In this document: positions 13,101 through 24,057 of the stretch, one piece after another
Layout of the letters: each line of letters opens with the position of its first letter
Position numbering within the stretch: position 1 is the stretch's first letter
Origin: Antedon bifida
Taxonomy: Eukaryota; Echinodermata; Crinoidea; Comatulida; Antedonidae
Assembly: GCA_963402885.1 (NCBI GenBank)
Contig: OY727093.1
Span: 25,915,409 to 25,979,408 of the forward strand
DNA: 64,000 nt
Reading direction: 5' to 3'
Notes under the pieces: generated by a model
The model's input: the letters and a program-made list of their open reading frames with translations, nothing else
The model's database searches: none
Told to the model about the DNA's origin: nothing
Position numbers and translations under genes: made by a program

Positions 13101-15636
13101 TAAAATCATTGGTAAAAGGAAAGAACAAAATAGAACTAAGCGTAGAAATATTGTAACTGAAATGGTAAATAATTTAAAATTGTACAATTTTTACTTGCCA
13201 CTTTTACAGTAACTCGAGCACAAATTTTTTGAATACCTAGAATGCTATACACACTGTTGTGGTTTAGCTTGGTTGCCACTAGGACGCAATGCAAGGACGT
13301 AGACACAACGCAAATAATTTGACAAATCATACCATGATAGGTCATCCAAACTGCTTGTGAAACTTTGCGTTGTGCCTACGTCGTTGAGTTGCATTGCAGC
13401 CAAAAAAGCTTCTAACTAATAATACAGACAGTATTCTATTCATTCAAATAACAAAATGTTTTTCCCACGTACGGTACAGTTTCAATTTATTACATTATAT
13501 TCTTTACAAGAATATGAAGAAATTAAAATGACAAGACTCATCATAGACCTTTTTACTGTACATATATTTTAAACATAATCAACTAAACTTTATATAATAG
13601 GCCATAAATTGGTATACAATACAAAAATTAACCACATGGGCCATTACTGTGTAATGTGAATGAGTGATTTTGTGAAGTGCAATTGTTCACCAAATTGATT
13701 TCTAATATATTCAGTCAAATAAGTGTAATGTGTGGGTATAATAAAAGTATTATTTTATATCATAGCACAGGCTATTGTATTTTTATCCAGGTATGTTGGT
13801 CATTTAAACTGTAAACATTAACTGGTAGAGGCTCTTTAGAAATACCAGCACTGTATAATAATACAATTCCCATTGGCCAACAGTCAATTCTCTCAAGTAC
13901 CAGACACCTTTGGGCTGGCCAAATGCCTGGTGTTTCGGAAAGTCTGGTATTTGGAATGACTTTTAATGGTAAACATGAATTTGGGACCTTTTGAACCTCA
14001 AACAAAATATTGTTTTTTGGGAGAGTTTCTGGTTTTCAGAGAGTTCGCTACTGGGAGAGTTGTCTGTATATATACTGACTTCAGTACAGTATATGGATTT
14101 CTTTGTCAACTTCACCGATGAAAGGATGCTACAGTAGTTCAAAAAGTTAGAGAAATCATGATTTAAAAATTTTTATTTATAATGTTTTTCCTCAATTGGG
14201 CCAATCATACACAATGTAGATTTTGCGCAGACAACAAACTGCTACAGTTATACCTCCATGAGTAGACAATCAATTTTCGCTTACCAGCTTTAATATTGTC
14301 CTGTTTGAATATGACATTGATGACAATAACATAACATACAATACTATGTTGACTTAAGTTGTATTCAATTTATTTTGTATAATTTGTTTAGATTTCATCG
14401 TTTTACAATTAATTATTTAATACCTCTCCTAGCCATATAAAATGTTTTGATTGCTAATGTTGAGCTAAACATGTTTATTGGATAAATTTGCAGGTATTAA
14501 TTTAGAGAAACAAGATACGAAGGAGCAATATGTTTATTACGACAGAATGATATATTTACATTACATGTGACATTATTACTGTTGTACTTGACAAATATGA
14601 TGGTATAACATATTTACAGTTTGCATCATCTGGTCAAACAATATTTTCATTGTATAGTTTTTAATTAGTTGTACTATATAACCGTATTTATTCAAATAAA
14701 AACCTCCCTCGAAAATGCCCCAATAGAACATCATTTTGAATAAACGCCTCCCTCCTACTGAACAATAAACACCCCAGGCATTTATTCAAATAAACATAGT
14801 ATAAATTTCAAGGGAATTATAGCACTTAGAATAATTGTTATCTATCTGTGGAGTTAAAGTAAGTCTGTATATAATTTATGCTTATTAATTTGTTGGAAGA
14901 TGTGATTTCCAGATTACCGGGTCTCAGTACTATTCACTCATTTCAAGGCCTAATAATTCTACCAAATATTATTTATATTGCTTTAACAACACATACTTTG
15001 AACGATCGCTGAACTAGACAATAAATATGAATTCAATTTATATAGTTTTTTAATGTTTATTATTAATAACATTAAAAATCATACCTGCCCATTCCTTCAC
15101 CCCAGCACAAAACAATGAGATTAAACCTTCCATTTCCTTCATTTGCCAAGTTTCTTGTATACCTAAATTAAAAAGATAAAAATTAAAAGAAAACTAAACT
15201 AAATGGCATATTAAAAATTTCCTTCAATTGTCCCATCCAACCTACAGTAGGCCCACCTAGGCCTACTGTAGTATTTAATTTAAAAATAGTTTGTGCCATG
15301 AAACAAGACAATATTACGATGATGAAAAATGATTTAATTTAAAGTAATTGAGCAATTATAATTTATTTAGTTATAAAAAGGCCTAGAATCTTATAAAAAG
15401 GGCTAGAATCTTATAAAAAGGGCTAGAATCTTAAAGCAACTAACTTACAAGATGTTCATATGGACCTACCTGTGTGGGTCAAAGTGTGCATATTTTTTCC
15501 AATCGAGTGCACCACTGCTCTTGTAATTTTCCATAACTGTTTGAACTTCTTCGATATTTACTCTCTCCGATGAAAATATTTCAGTCAAAGTTTCTCCTAA
15601 TGTATCTATCGTACAGTAGGATACTGGAGAATTCAT
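7169..15636 (-). CDS. CDO1: cysteine dioxygenase type 1, four coding exons
   Basis: Non-heme iron enzyme that oxidises L-cysteine to cysteine sulfinate in the cytosol, the entry step to taurine and sulfate. Exons on the minus strand: 15636-15470, 15162-15085, 12218-12061 and 7356-7169. All introns are GT-AG and the frames join exactly, giving 196 residues (human 200). Iron ligands His85 and His87 (motif IHSHSDSHC) and His140 ([10 protein letters not shown]) are present. So are Cys92 and Tyr157, the pair that forms the thioether cofactor in the family, and Arg59 of the substrate pocket. The start is the first ATG of exon 1, and the downstream residues match the family N-terminal region (VNIEEVQ). 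Oddities: intron 3 is about 4.7 kb, and the stop codon overlaps the edge of a MITE. GTAAGT follows codon 191 at 7186, so an alternative last exon is possible. Divergent from AP3S1. Confidence 0.95.
7475..7748. mobile_element. MITE-like element with GTTCGGACG inverted ends
   Basis: The left end TAGGCTGTGTTCGGACG is matched on the opposite strand at the right end by CGTCCGAACGGGCTCTTA. The core GTTCGGACG is perfect and the outer bases are partly matched. The interior has further internal symmetry (TTACACGTGTAA, CCTCATGAGG). No coding capacity. It lies inside CDO1 intron 3. Confidence 0.65.
7749..12060. other. CDO1 intron 3, remainder
   Basis: Intronic AT-rich sequence without conserved coding frames. 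Two related fragments (about 8018-8100 and 8940-9020) share a TTTATT-rich lead followed by ACAGACA...AAATAGCT and CAAGGAGTG, suggesting two copies of one interspersed repeat. A segment at about 11740-11895 and another near 11087-11290 carry CAACTCTCC / GGAGAGTTG ends typical of another short inverted-repeat family. A related copy lies near 13770-14070. Confidence 0.5.
12584..12776. mobile_element. 193-bp non-autonomous DNA transposon with 15-bp inverted ends
   Basis: It begins CAGGCCTTGTCTTTT and ends with the exact reverse complement AAAAGACAAGGCCTG. The bases ATTGTC flank it on both sides (12578-12583 and 12777-12782), read as a 6-bp target duplication. The interior repeats GAGGAGTGCRATTT twice. 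CAG ends resemble hAT-type elements, but hAT normally duplicates 8 bp, so the superfamily is left open. It lies in CDO1 intron 2. Confidence 0.85.
14690..14800. repeat. degenerate AATAAACGCCTCCC repeat remnant
   Basis: Several diverged copies of a word like TTCAAATAAACGCCTCCC occur in CDO1 intron 2. The same word in cleaner tandem form is at 20736-20815. Confidence 0.5.
15371..15433. repeat. 20-bp tandem repeat, three copies
   Basis: The unit TTATAAAAAGGGCTAGAATC is repeated three times with a single G/C change in the first copy. It lies in CDO1 intron 1, about 40 bp from the exon 1 donor site. Confidence 0.9.
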
Positions 15637-17101
15637 TTTGAAACTTCTGTTAATAAGTTGACTTTAATAAAAATTAATTTGTAATTGCTAAGCAAGGAGC
15701 TAGGCCTAGGCCTCTTCTATTAGGCTTCTGTCGTTTTTGGACACACCGGAGACCACCACCAGCAGTTGCGTTTTGTTGGATTATAAAACGCGCATGTCGA
15801 TTTTATGAATGGGAAAAATAAGAAATCGTGTCGTGGTCGTCGAAAGGACACGTACTGTAATGACGTCACATTTTCTATCGATCGCCGCTTTTTAGCTCCC
15901 TCTATAGGTGAACAAAGTTTTATAAAAGGATCTCTATCAAAGAACTTAGATCTCTATGTACAATACTTTACTTAGATGTTTTATAGGGTTTTTAAAAATA
16001 GTCTTTTACTTACGCCGCCTTATATAGCTATAAAGACCGAAACATGGCATGAATGAATTCCCTCTTTTTGGATAGGTCAATGCGTTTTTTCTATGGGAAC
16101 CATGTTGCCCGCATTATAGAAGTTAGTATTACTTATTGCACACATTCTGTTGTTTTAAGCATACCACCACTGTACATTAGGGAAAATTAAAAGTTGCATT
16201 TTTTAAATAATGAATGTTTACTCTATTTATGAGTTGGGTGACGAGAATATTTCATGAGTTGAAAAATTGACTGATCTAATAATTTAACGAGGCGGAGCCA
16301 AATTGAAAATAGAGCAGTCAATTTTTCATCGAATTAAATATTCTCTCCATTCAACGAAAACAAAACATTCATTATTTGTTTTATATAACACATCTAATAA
16401 CGTTCAATATAGGAAGCTAGGCCATAACAATTAGGCATGAGTGCCTTCCAACATTAGACGAGGAGTAGGCCAAGACAAGTTGATTTCCGAACGCGATCAG
16501 TCAAGTCAAAAATTCTCAAAATGTTTACAGAAGCTGAACATGTATTATTAGAGCGCGCGTTAAATATCACCATTAGATATCACTTTTTCGTTAGATAGTA
16601 GTAATTCTAAAATGACACGTGATGCATAATTGACCAATCAAATTAAAACACAAAATAATTATTAAATTCTGATTCTGAATTAATAGTTAGTATATATTAT
16701 TAATAATGTAATATAATGTTATGTATTTTATTGTTACCACCTGAAAAAACTGTTATTTGATTTAAATAATATATGACGTTTAATATACAAATATAAATTT
16801 ATTTGGTCGGCGTACCTTAATTGAGTCAATCAATATGTATTTTGTGTCACTTTTTTTTAAAACGTGTTTGAGGTTGAAACAATTAAAAAAAGCCGTTATA
16901 TACAACTTTTAAATAAGTTTAGCGTGCAAACAAGCTTCTTCTCGTTCTGTCTGTTCTTGGGTGTGTACTACAGAGAGTTGTAGTATAAGAAGCCGAAAGT
17001 GTATGAATAAAATAGAGGGCGCGCATCATCTAATCATAAATCGATTTTTCTAAAGAGGGCGTTATTTCGGTCAAGAAAAAGCAGAAATTTTATCAAAAAA
17101 T
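15637..17101. promoter_or_regulatory. divergent promoter region between CDO1 and AP3S1
   Basis: These 1.47 kb separate the two start codons, which point away from each other, so both core promoters and 5' untranslated regions must lie here or in unseen upstream exons. No precise core element is claimed. The interval includes a MITE-like inverted repeat (16204-16393). ATG12, which lies between these genes in human, was not recognised here. Confidence 0.6.
16204..16393. mobile_element. inverted-repeat element, AATAATGAATGTTT family
   Basis: The left end AAATAATGAATGTTT is matched by the inverted AAACATTCATTATTT at the right. A nested inverted pair GAGAATATT / AATATTCTC lies inside. Related sequence is present at about 29611-29728 and 32430-32510. 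Confidence 0.7.
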
Positions 17102-20100
17102 ATGATAAAGGCAATATTAGTATTTAATAACCATGGGAAACCACGGCTTTCAAAATTCTACACGTATTTTGTAAGTATTATTATGTACATTGTTTAAAAA
17201 ATGATATTTATATTGATCTAAGCGGGTATTTATCATCATTAATCCTAGGCCTATCAGACAGAGAGGAGGGCCGGGCCAGACATCAGCGACCGCACAGCCG
17301 GCAGTAGTAGACAGGCTAGTGGAAAAAAGTAGACCATAGCCTAGGCCTGCTTGTATCTTACGTTTAAAAAAAGACCTACTACAGCATACTAGGCCTAACT
17401 GAGAATAAATATATTATGTATTAATGGTGTAATTGTTTAATGAAATGGATGGGTACCACCAGCATTTTATAAATACCATCCTAGAATAGCAACAAGGCCT
17501 ACAAAATACAGTACTTCTAGTAGGCATAGCCTAACTAGTTAGGCCAAATAAATAGTTAAATAGGGCCCTACATGTTCTTTGTATTTGTTTAAATATTTTT
17601 TAGAATGAAGATATGCAGCAACAGTTTATCCGTGAGACATTTCACCTTGTTTCAAAGCGAGATGACAATGTCTGTAATTTCTTAGAGGCTGGATCGTGAG
17701 TAAAACATTAAATTATTATTATTTTGTGTGCTCTAGCTTTTTTTTTGTCATTATTTAATAAATATATATTTTAGATAGTATACTGTTTTATTATGAAAAA
17801 TATGCTAACAATAGAATAGATGTTCAGACGGCCTTACATCTGAGAGGTAAAGTTACATAGACTGAACATTATATATGTTTGCATTACTTTTAGTGAGCAT
17901 CTATTCTACACGATGCTTAATACAAGGTACATTTACTTGCAAGGCTGCTTTGAATTATTAATTGCGTCTAATAATAATAGTACGAATTTGTAACGCGCCA
18001 ATTCCAGCAGTAAGTGATCAAAGGCGCAGTGTATGAGAGAGCTCAATCTGAAAGAAAAAGATGAGTTTTCAAGGCAGATTTAAACGAACATGATCTAATA
18101 GAGGCGGTTAGGTCATTCCATAAGCGAGAGGCAGAAGAAGTGAAGGTGCTTAAGCCAGTGCTAGTTCGCTAGCATGTATCATTAAATTCCTTGTGTATAC
18201 AGAAGTAGCACATTGTCTGTAGAAAGGTTGAAGTAACTTAATAGAGTGTCTTCACAGGCACTACCCAGGGCTTACAAACTGCTACTTTAAGGTGTACTTC
18301 CGACTCCTCTGATTGCGTCCTTAAATGTAATTTAAACATGTCTTTATCTACCAAGGTAAGGTAAATTATTTTTTTAATGAAAACATCTTATATTCATTTT
18401 TGTTTTATTTTTAGATTAATTGGAGGCTCAGATTACAAAATTGTGTACAGACATTATGCTACATTATACTTTGTTTTCTGTGTTGATTCCTCAGAAAGTG
18501 AGCTTGGAATTTTAGATCTTATACAGGTAGGGTACTTGTTAGGTTTCCCTTAAATGTAATCCTGAACCAACATTTAAACTTTCCATTCCAGTTTTGAACG
18601 CATTATTGAACTGTATTAGTGTTGGCAAGTAAGCTAGATTTTGCAATCCAATGAAAAGTTTAAATAATAGGAAAATAATGCTTAAAAAAGAACAATGTTT
18701 CGACTCCATCGTGGGTACAATGAAGAAATTCTAAAAAGCAACTAATTATATAACACAAACCAAAGGTCAAAGTTTAAACAAAAAAAGACCTATTGTCTAA
18801 CATCCTGTTAAATGAAAAGCTTAGCTTTTACCATAGAGATATTATAGTGATATTATTTTTCACTATTATATCTCTATGCTTTACAAAGTCACATGAAAAG
18901 TTATAAAATTATTTTATTGTTTCAGGTTTTTGTTGAAACATTAGATAAATGTTTTGAGAATGTTTGTGAATTAGACCTAATATTCCATGTTGACAAGGTA
19001 GGTCTGAATTTTTCAATACAGCATGAAATGACATACTAATTTCTTTGGTTTTGATCAGTGTTATTAGTTTAGTAGAATTTGTAATTTCATAAGCAATGCA
19101 GTTTTTGATTTAATGAAGGATATAAATTAGATTGAACAATCTGCTGCCCTCTATCTTGAAATACTGTATCCCTCATAATAGCACACTAGATACTTTCATT
19201 CGATGTGAAACGACTAATTAAAAAAAGGGTGCAGTAGTGTCAACAATAGAAATTGATAAATAGTTCAAATTAATTCATGGATAAACTGTTTTTAATGTAA
19301 ATCTGTAATTTCATTACAAAAAATGAACCATTGTACTTTTTTTATTTTACAAAAAAAGCTAGTATGTGTGTGTTAAAAAATAATAAATGGTCAGTTTTAA
19401 CCAACCATGCTGGTACCTACCGCTGTATTATTTATTCTTTATACTGGGTAGCCCCTTCAGTCAAAGACTGTTCTCATAGAGGGCCCAGTGTATAGTACTA
19501 TGATGAGTTTGTGACAGTGGCTGTGTGTGAACTAGTACACTCTTTTGTAAGTTATATGCATAACATTTTCGTGCAATATTATTTATTGATATTAGTGTTT
19601 AGTTTGTTTGGCTTTTTCTTGGTTTACTTATTTTTTTCCCTCCCTCCACTAAGCGCATTGAGACAACATTGTTTATGGAACAAGAAGCTATATAAATATA
19701 TTAACATTTAAAGTTCTACCATTTATACAAAGTAGTTGTATACTCCTCTACTGTACTAAATATCTTTACACAGGAGTAATAACTACCTGTTTAATAGTTG
19801 AATTAACACCTGACCTTCAAAATAAAAAGGTCTGTTCAGGTGCCATATTTCTACACAAAAGGCATTGTTAACTAATATAAAGATCAAGCTGTTTAACCAT
19901 AGAGTTGTACTACTTTACTACTTTTTTTGCATTGAAATACTTTGTAGGAATCCATTAAAATTGACCTGTTTATATTCCTTGTAATTTTAAACCACTTCTC
20001 TAAAAGTTCCTTGATCTTTTAAACAGGTTGTAAAATGTAATACTGTGAAATACAGTTTTATCACAACAAATAATAGAAAGATTAATGATAGATACTTGTG

Positions 20101-21150
20101 AAAGAATATTAAACAAAATCACTTTCATTTTTTGGCAAAAGTGAATAACTTTATGGACACTACAAAATGACCTATTCAGTTTGATACTACAATATTTGTA
20201 TGTTTTGGAGGGCGATACATCTTTTAACACATCCTATATTATAAATAGGTACACTATATATTGTCGGAGCTTGTGATGGGTGGCATGGTACTAGAAACAA
20301 ACATGACAGAGATATTGACTAGGATTGATGAACAAAGTAAATTGGAAAAACAAGAGGTAAGGCCACACCTACCTGTACACATACAGGCATGTAACAAGCT
20401 GGTGGAGGGTGCTTTAATTACACTATGTAGCACTATAGTAATAATTAAATCCAAAGGCAAATTACTGAAAAAATGACAATGCTGTGGGTATCAGTGGCTG
20501 GATCTCAATGGAGATACAAAAAAAGCGAAAAGCTAAATCAAAACGATAAGTAAAACAGCCAGAAAAGTTAGCAGAGCTTTGGGGCAACACTAGCCCTTCA
20601 TTACTATAGTAATAATTATAGACATCTGCCCTTTGTAGACTAGTATTAATCAAATAATCAACCAAGAATGATCCATGGGGTGCAGCTCTAGGGGCACATG
20701 CTCTCACTTTTTGACTTAAAATAAAGTATCTTACCACCCCGATTTGATAAACGCCTCCCCCGATTTGATAAACGCCTCCCCCGATTTGATAAACGCCTCC
20801 CCCGAATAAACACACCCCATAGAAGAACATATTGAATAAATAAAATGTACATGTGGTCAAAACTGTTTTGCCAATTTTGAAAGATTAAGAATTTTTGTTT
20901 AAAAGGTATGCAGGTATTACCTGGTTTTTGTTTTAACTGTCAAATTATCAATAGTGGTCATAAAGTTGTGTCATTTTCAAAACTCATTGATATAGTATTA
21001 GCAAACCCATTTAATACTATTATTGTAATCTTACTGTAGGCTGGTCTATCTGCTGCCCCAGCCAGAGCAGCTGCTGCTGTCAAAAGTATTAATCTGCCCA
21101 ACATTCCTACACCTAACATCCAGCTTCCAAATCTACCTTCCTTCAAGTGA
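17102..21150 (+). CDS. AP3S1: AP-3 adaptor complex sigma subunit, six coding exons
   Basis: Small subunit of the heterotetrameric AP-3 coat adaptor, which sorts transmembrane cargo from endosomes to lysosomes and lysosome-related organelles. Exons: 17102-17170, 17604-17695, 18415-18526, 18926-18997, 20249-20356 and 21040-21150. All are GT-AG and in phase, giving 187 residues against 193 in human. The whole chain is the longin-like sigma fold. It starts MIKAILVFNNHGKPRLSKFY and carries the family signatures FHLVSKRDDNVCNFLE, YRHYATLYFVF, DSSESELGILDLIQ and VMGGMVLETN. The C-terminus has a short Ala-rich segment and ends LPNLPSFK as in vertebrate AP3S1/2. The start is fixed by this N-terminus. 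The neighbouring CDO1 favours orthology with AP3S1 over AP3S2, although one invertebrate gene may represent both. A donor-like GTAAAT 16 bp past the stop codon may mark a spliced 3' untranslated region. Confidence 0.96.
17990..18260. repeat. probable interspersed-repeat remnant in AP3S1 intron 2
   Basis: The run with GCGCCAATTCC, AAAGGCGCAGTG, AAAAAGATGAGTTTTCAAGGC and GTCATTCCATAAGCGAGAGGC resembles, from general familiarity, dispersed repeats of marine invertebrates. There is only one copy in the window, so this is inference. Confidence 0.4.
18832..18878. repeat. 18-bp near-perfect hairpin in AP3S1 intron 3
   Basis: Arms 18832-18849 (CATAGAGATATTATAGTG) and 18861-18878 pair with a single mismatch around an 11-base AT-rich loop. 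Confidence 0.85.
19430..19710 (+). mobile_element. retroelement 3' tail remnant in AP3S1 intron 4
   Basis: The end AAGCGCATTGAGACAACATT followed by GAAGCTATATAAATA resembles the AAGCGCYTWGARACA...GGCGCTATATAA tail common to LINE/SINE elements of marine invertebrates. A related tail is at 33824-33879. The 66-residue frame here is not a gene. Confidence 0.5.
20736..20815. repeat. 21-bp tandem repeat, about 3.5 copies
   Basis: GATTTGATAAACGCCTCCCC and one more C repeat in tandem in AP3S1 intron 5. The last copy degrades into CGAATAAACACACCCC. This creates a repetitive open frame on the minus strand, which is an artefact. Confidence 0.9.
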
Positions 21151-21548
21151 GGAGGAACATTGCAGGTAAATTAACAGTTAATATCATGCAGATTTCTTTT
21201 CAATATTATAACAACACCTTTCATATTATGCAAATTTGTGTTTTATTTGTTATAAGCACTGTTTGAATTAACACCACATGTAGAGTTTTTTTTCCAATTA
21301 CTAGCATTTTTACAATTAACACTATGACAACTATATTTTAACATCACCTTTAGCACTCATTGCATTATAAAAGGTATTTACAAATAAAAAAATATATTCC
21401 AGGTGTTTGGTAAAAAAAATGTCATAAATTGTATTGTTTGGCTCATTTTCATTTATGTAACAATAAAAATATTTAAACAATATTTAAATAAAATAATATG
21501 CGATAATAAGAAATAATAATTTATGAGATTTTCTATAGAGAAACTTGT

Positions 21549-21628
21549 GTCAAACTAGTTTGACAAAAAAGGGTGAGCACATCACATTTTATTGTCATTA
21601 TAAAGTTTGATAGTGTAGACAGAGCTTT
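21549..21628. mobile_element. truncated MITE, AAGCTCTGTC family (copy 2)
   Basis: Only the right part remains: GTCAAACTAGTTTGAC, GCACATCACATTTT and the end AGTTTGATAGTGTAGACAG. The left end is missing. Confidence 0.75.
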
Positions 21629-21704
21629 ATTCCCTCCTGAGTGTTAACTATAATGGCTACTAATGGTCAAATTTTGCTATAAAGTTTGATGAAAATTTGC
21701 AATT

Positions 21705-21785
21705 CTTAGGTGGGACTTGAACCCAAGACCTTCTGCCTCCAAGGAAGCAGTGGGTACTTATACACCAACTAACACGATGATAATT
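21705..21785 (-). mobile_element. tRNA-like sequence (SINE head)
   Basis: The minus strand reads TTAGTTGGTGTATAAGTACC, then GGTCTTGGGTTCAAGTCCCA, which corresponds to degenerate box A and good box B spacing of a tRNA. The D-arm is poor, so a functional tRNA gene is unlikely. Confidence 0.5.
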
Positions 21786-22682
21786 GAACAACTAATTTGA
21801 AGTAATGTAGCTTAAATAATATATTGTTTTTTTGTTTCAGTTTTCTTTCAACAATGTGGTTAAACACCTGAAGGTTCACCGTGTCTAATACTGTATCTTG
21901 TTATACTGAGCACCCTACATGTATCTATGAAGTGCAATTTAGATGTGTGTAGCTAGTAGCTAGCTAGCTGGTATAACAATCAATATTCTAAATGAAGATT
22001 GTTAATCTTACAGTAAAACATTGATTGGTTAAATGATTGCACTTATTGCCAGGCCAGAAATTACTTTAATTAATTTACTGGTAGGCTTTCTGAGGAGTAA
22101 ATTATTGTTAATGTTTCAGCTTTTAGAAAGATTATCGGCATATGTTCAGGTATACATTACACGCCTATGAAGAATGCACTGGAAAACCGAAGTCTGTGAA
22201 CTTTAAGCAGAATATTTCATTCAAACTTTACAAATCTGGAATTAATTTTAATGATTTTCGGAAAGAAATATTGTAAGATTAAAATTCTTCAATCTGGACG
22301 CCCTTAGACTTTCCCAAATGTTCTTGTTTCCCAGAATGTTTGGTTTTCAGAATAAATTTTAAATAGCATTGAAGACCTTACAAGATTTGGGAAAGTTTTC
22401 CATTTTTAGAAAGTCCGGTTATTGAGATAATAATACATCAACACAGTGTTGTTAGTATTCCCACATCTACAGGATATTGACCACATTAGTCTAATCTACC
22501 AATTTTGTAATAAAATCTGGTAAATTATGTGAGATCTAGAAAGATTTACAAAAGGCACACATCAGCATGTTGAAATGCAAGAATATTAGTATTGTGATAA
22601 TGGTGAACTTATTTATGGTTGGAAACAGTTTATTAGGAAAACTCTGTTTGTATATGAATGGAGAAATATGTTTATTTCTTAT

Positions 22683-22807
22683 AAAGCTCTGTCTACACTG
22701 TCAAATTTGATGTGACAAAAAATATAATAATAATATATGGACATGATGATGTCATATTATTACTATACTATTTTTAGGCACAACACACTTAGTGTAGACA
22801 GAGCTTT
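22683..22807. mobile_element. MITE, AAGCTCTGTC family (copy 3)
   Basis: The left end AAAGCTCTGTCTACACTGTC and the right end AGTGTAGACAGAGCTTT are inverted repeats. The interior is shorter than in the longest family members. Confidence 0.8.
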
Positions 22808-23621
22808 GGCTTATTTCTCCGTGGTACATGTTATAACACCTAATGGTGCTCACAGCCAACTCATTGATTGTTAATAAATTAATAATAGATAAGTTAAAAT
22901 ACATTAATTGGAAGAATTTATGTTCAAAACAATAATCTGTTTTTTTATGTGAGGTAGTAATAATATTTATCATACATTTTAATTTGTATATTGTAAATTT
23001 AGAACGTAGATGTTATGGTGTCACTACTGTTAACATCAGTTGTTAAAATAATATTATTTTAGATTTAACTTGTGTTTTTAAATGTCAATATATAGTGATA
23101 TAATGTGTTTCCAAAAAAAAAAGACCAATGGAAGATTTCTATTAACTTTTATAAAGACCAAAATATAAGAATTTGGGAGAACCTAAGTTCATACTCAAAG
23201 GCAAACATACCTGGGTACTGTATGTTGGTGTGAAAGCTCTGTATGACTATGAAGTTACTCCATGGTATAACTGGCTTATGCCTTAATAACACTCCAAATG
23301 TCTAACACAATTTTCTATTATCTATTGGGTAACCTTTAGTCAAAGTTTATAACAAAAATATGGTAATGCAGTACTTATATTTAATTATAAGACAAAGATT
23401 TTTTTTTGTATAGATATGATACAAAAGAATAAAGAGATCAATGGGAATTTAATTTGGTCTAGCTGAAGCTAAACTAATTGTTTGTTAAAATGCCCTAATT
23501 GTGATGGTAGTGATTCTTCACTACATTGTGTAAAATTTGAATAGTCTCCCAAAATAATAATAATGTAATTAATCTTTGTAAATGTATTTATTCACATTAT
23601 ATGTTGTATTTTAATTAAAGT

Positions 23622-23846
23622 TGGGTAGCCGAGTGGTTAGGACACTTGACTGTCATACAGAGAGACCCGGGTTCAACTCCCAGTTCACTCAGCTGTAAAT
23701 GAGTACCTGGTTGAAAATGCTAGGGAGAAAAAGGCTGCGTGGAAAGGAACTGGCCACCCTACCACATAATGCCGAGGCTTAGTACAATGAGCTCCTAACA
23801 GCTCATTCCCCTACGTTCAGAATGAACACGGGACTCACCTCACCTA
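23622..23846 (+). mobile_element. tRNA-derived SINE, second copy
   Basis: The head GGTAGCCGAGTGGTTAGGAC (box A) and GGGTTCAACTCCCAG (box B) are followed by the same body as the minus-strand copy at 1529-1753, ending in GAACACGGGACTCACC. Pairwise similarity is high over about 220 bp. Confidence 0.85.
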
Positions 23847-23897
23847 ATTAATTTTATTTCAACATGCATCCAAAGACAAGTACATAACTCGCCAGTT

Positions 23898-24057
23898 AAG
23901 CTCTGTCTACGCTATCAAACTGTGACAAAAAAATGTGATGTGTTCATATATGGACATGATGATGTCATATCACTACCATATTTGGGAATATCCCTACCAC
24001 ATTAGGACATGTCACACTTTTTTTGTCAAACTAGTTTGATAGTGTAGACAGAGCCTT
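23898..24057. mobile_element. MITE, AAGCTCTGTC family (copy 4)
   Basis: A nearly full-length copy. It has inverted ends AAGCTCTGTCTACGCTATC and GATAGTGTAGACAGAGCCTT. The interior reads GTGATGTGTTCATATATGG, ATGATGATGTCATATCAC and CTAGTTTGATAG. Confidence 0.85.

Noticed and set aside
15637-17101. Search for ATG12 between CDO1 and AP3S1
   Set aside because: No stretch resembling the ubiquitin-like ATG12 fold sequence was seen on either strand, so it is not annotated.
20462-20860. A 132-codon minus-strand frame with repeated YQIGGGV
   Set aside because: The repeats are the translation of the 21-bp tandem repeat in AP3S1 intron 5; no family resemblance.
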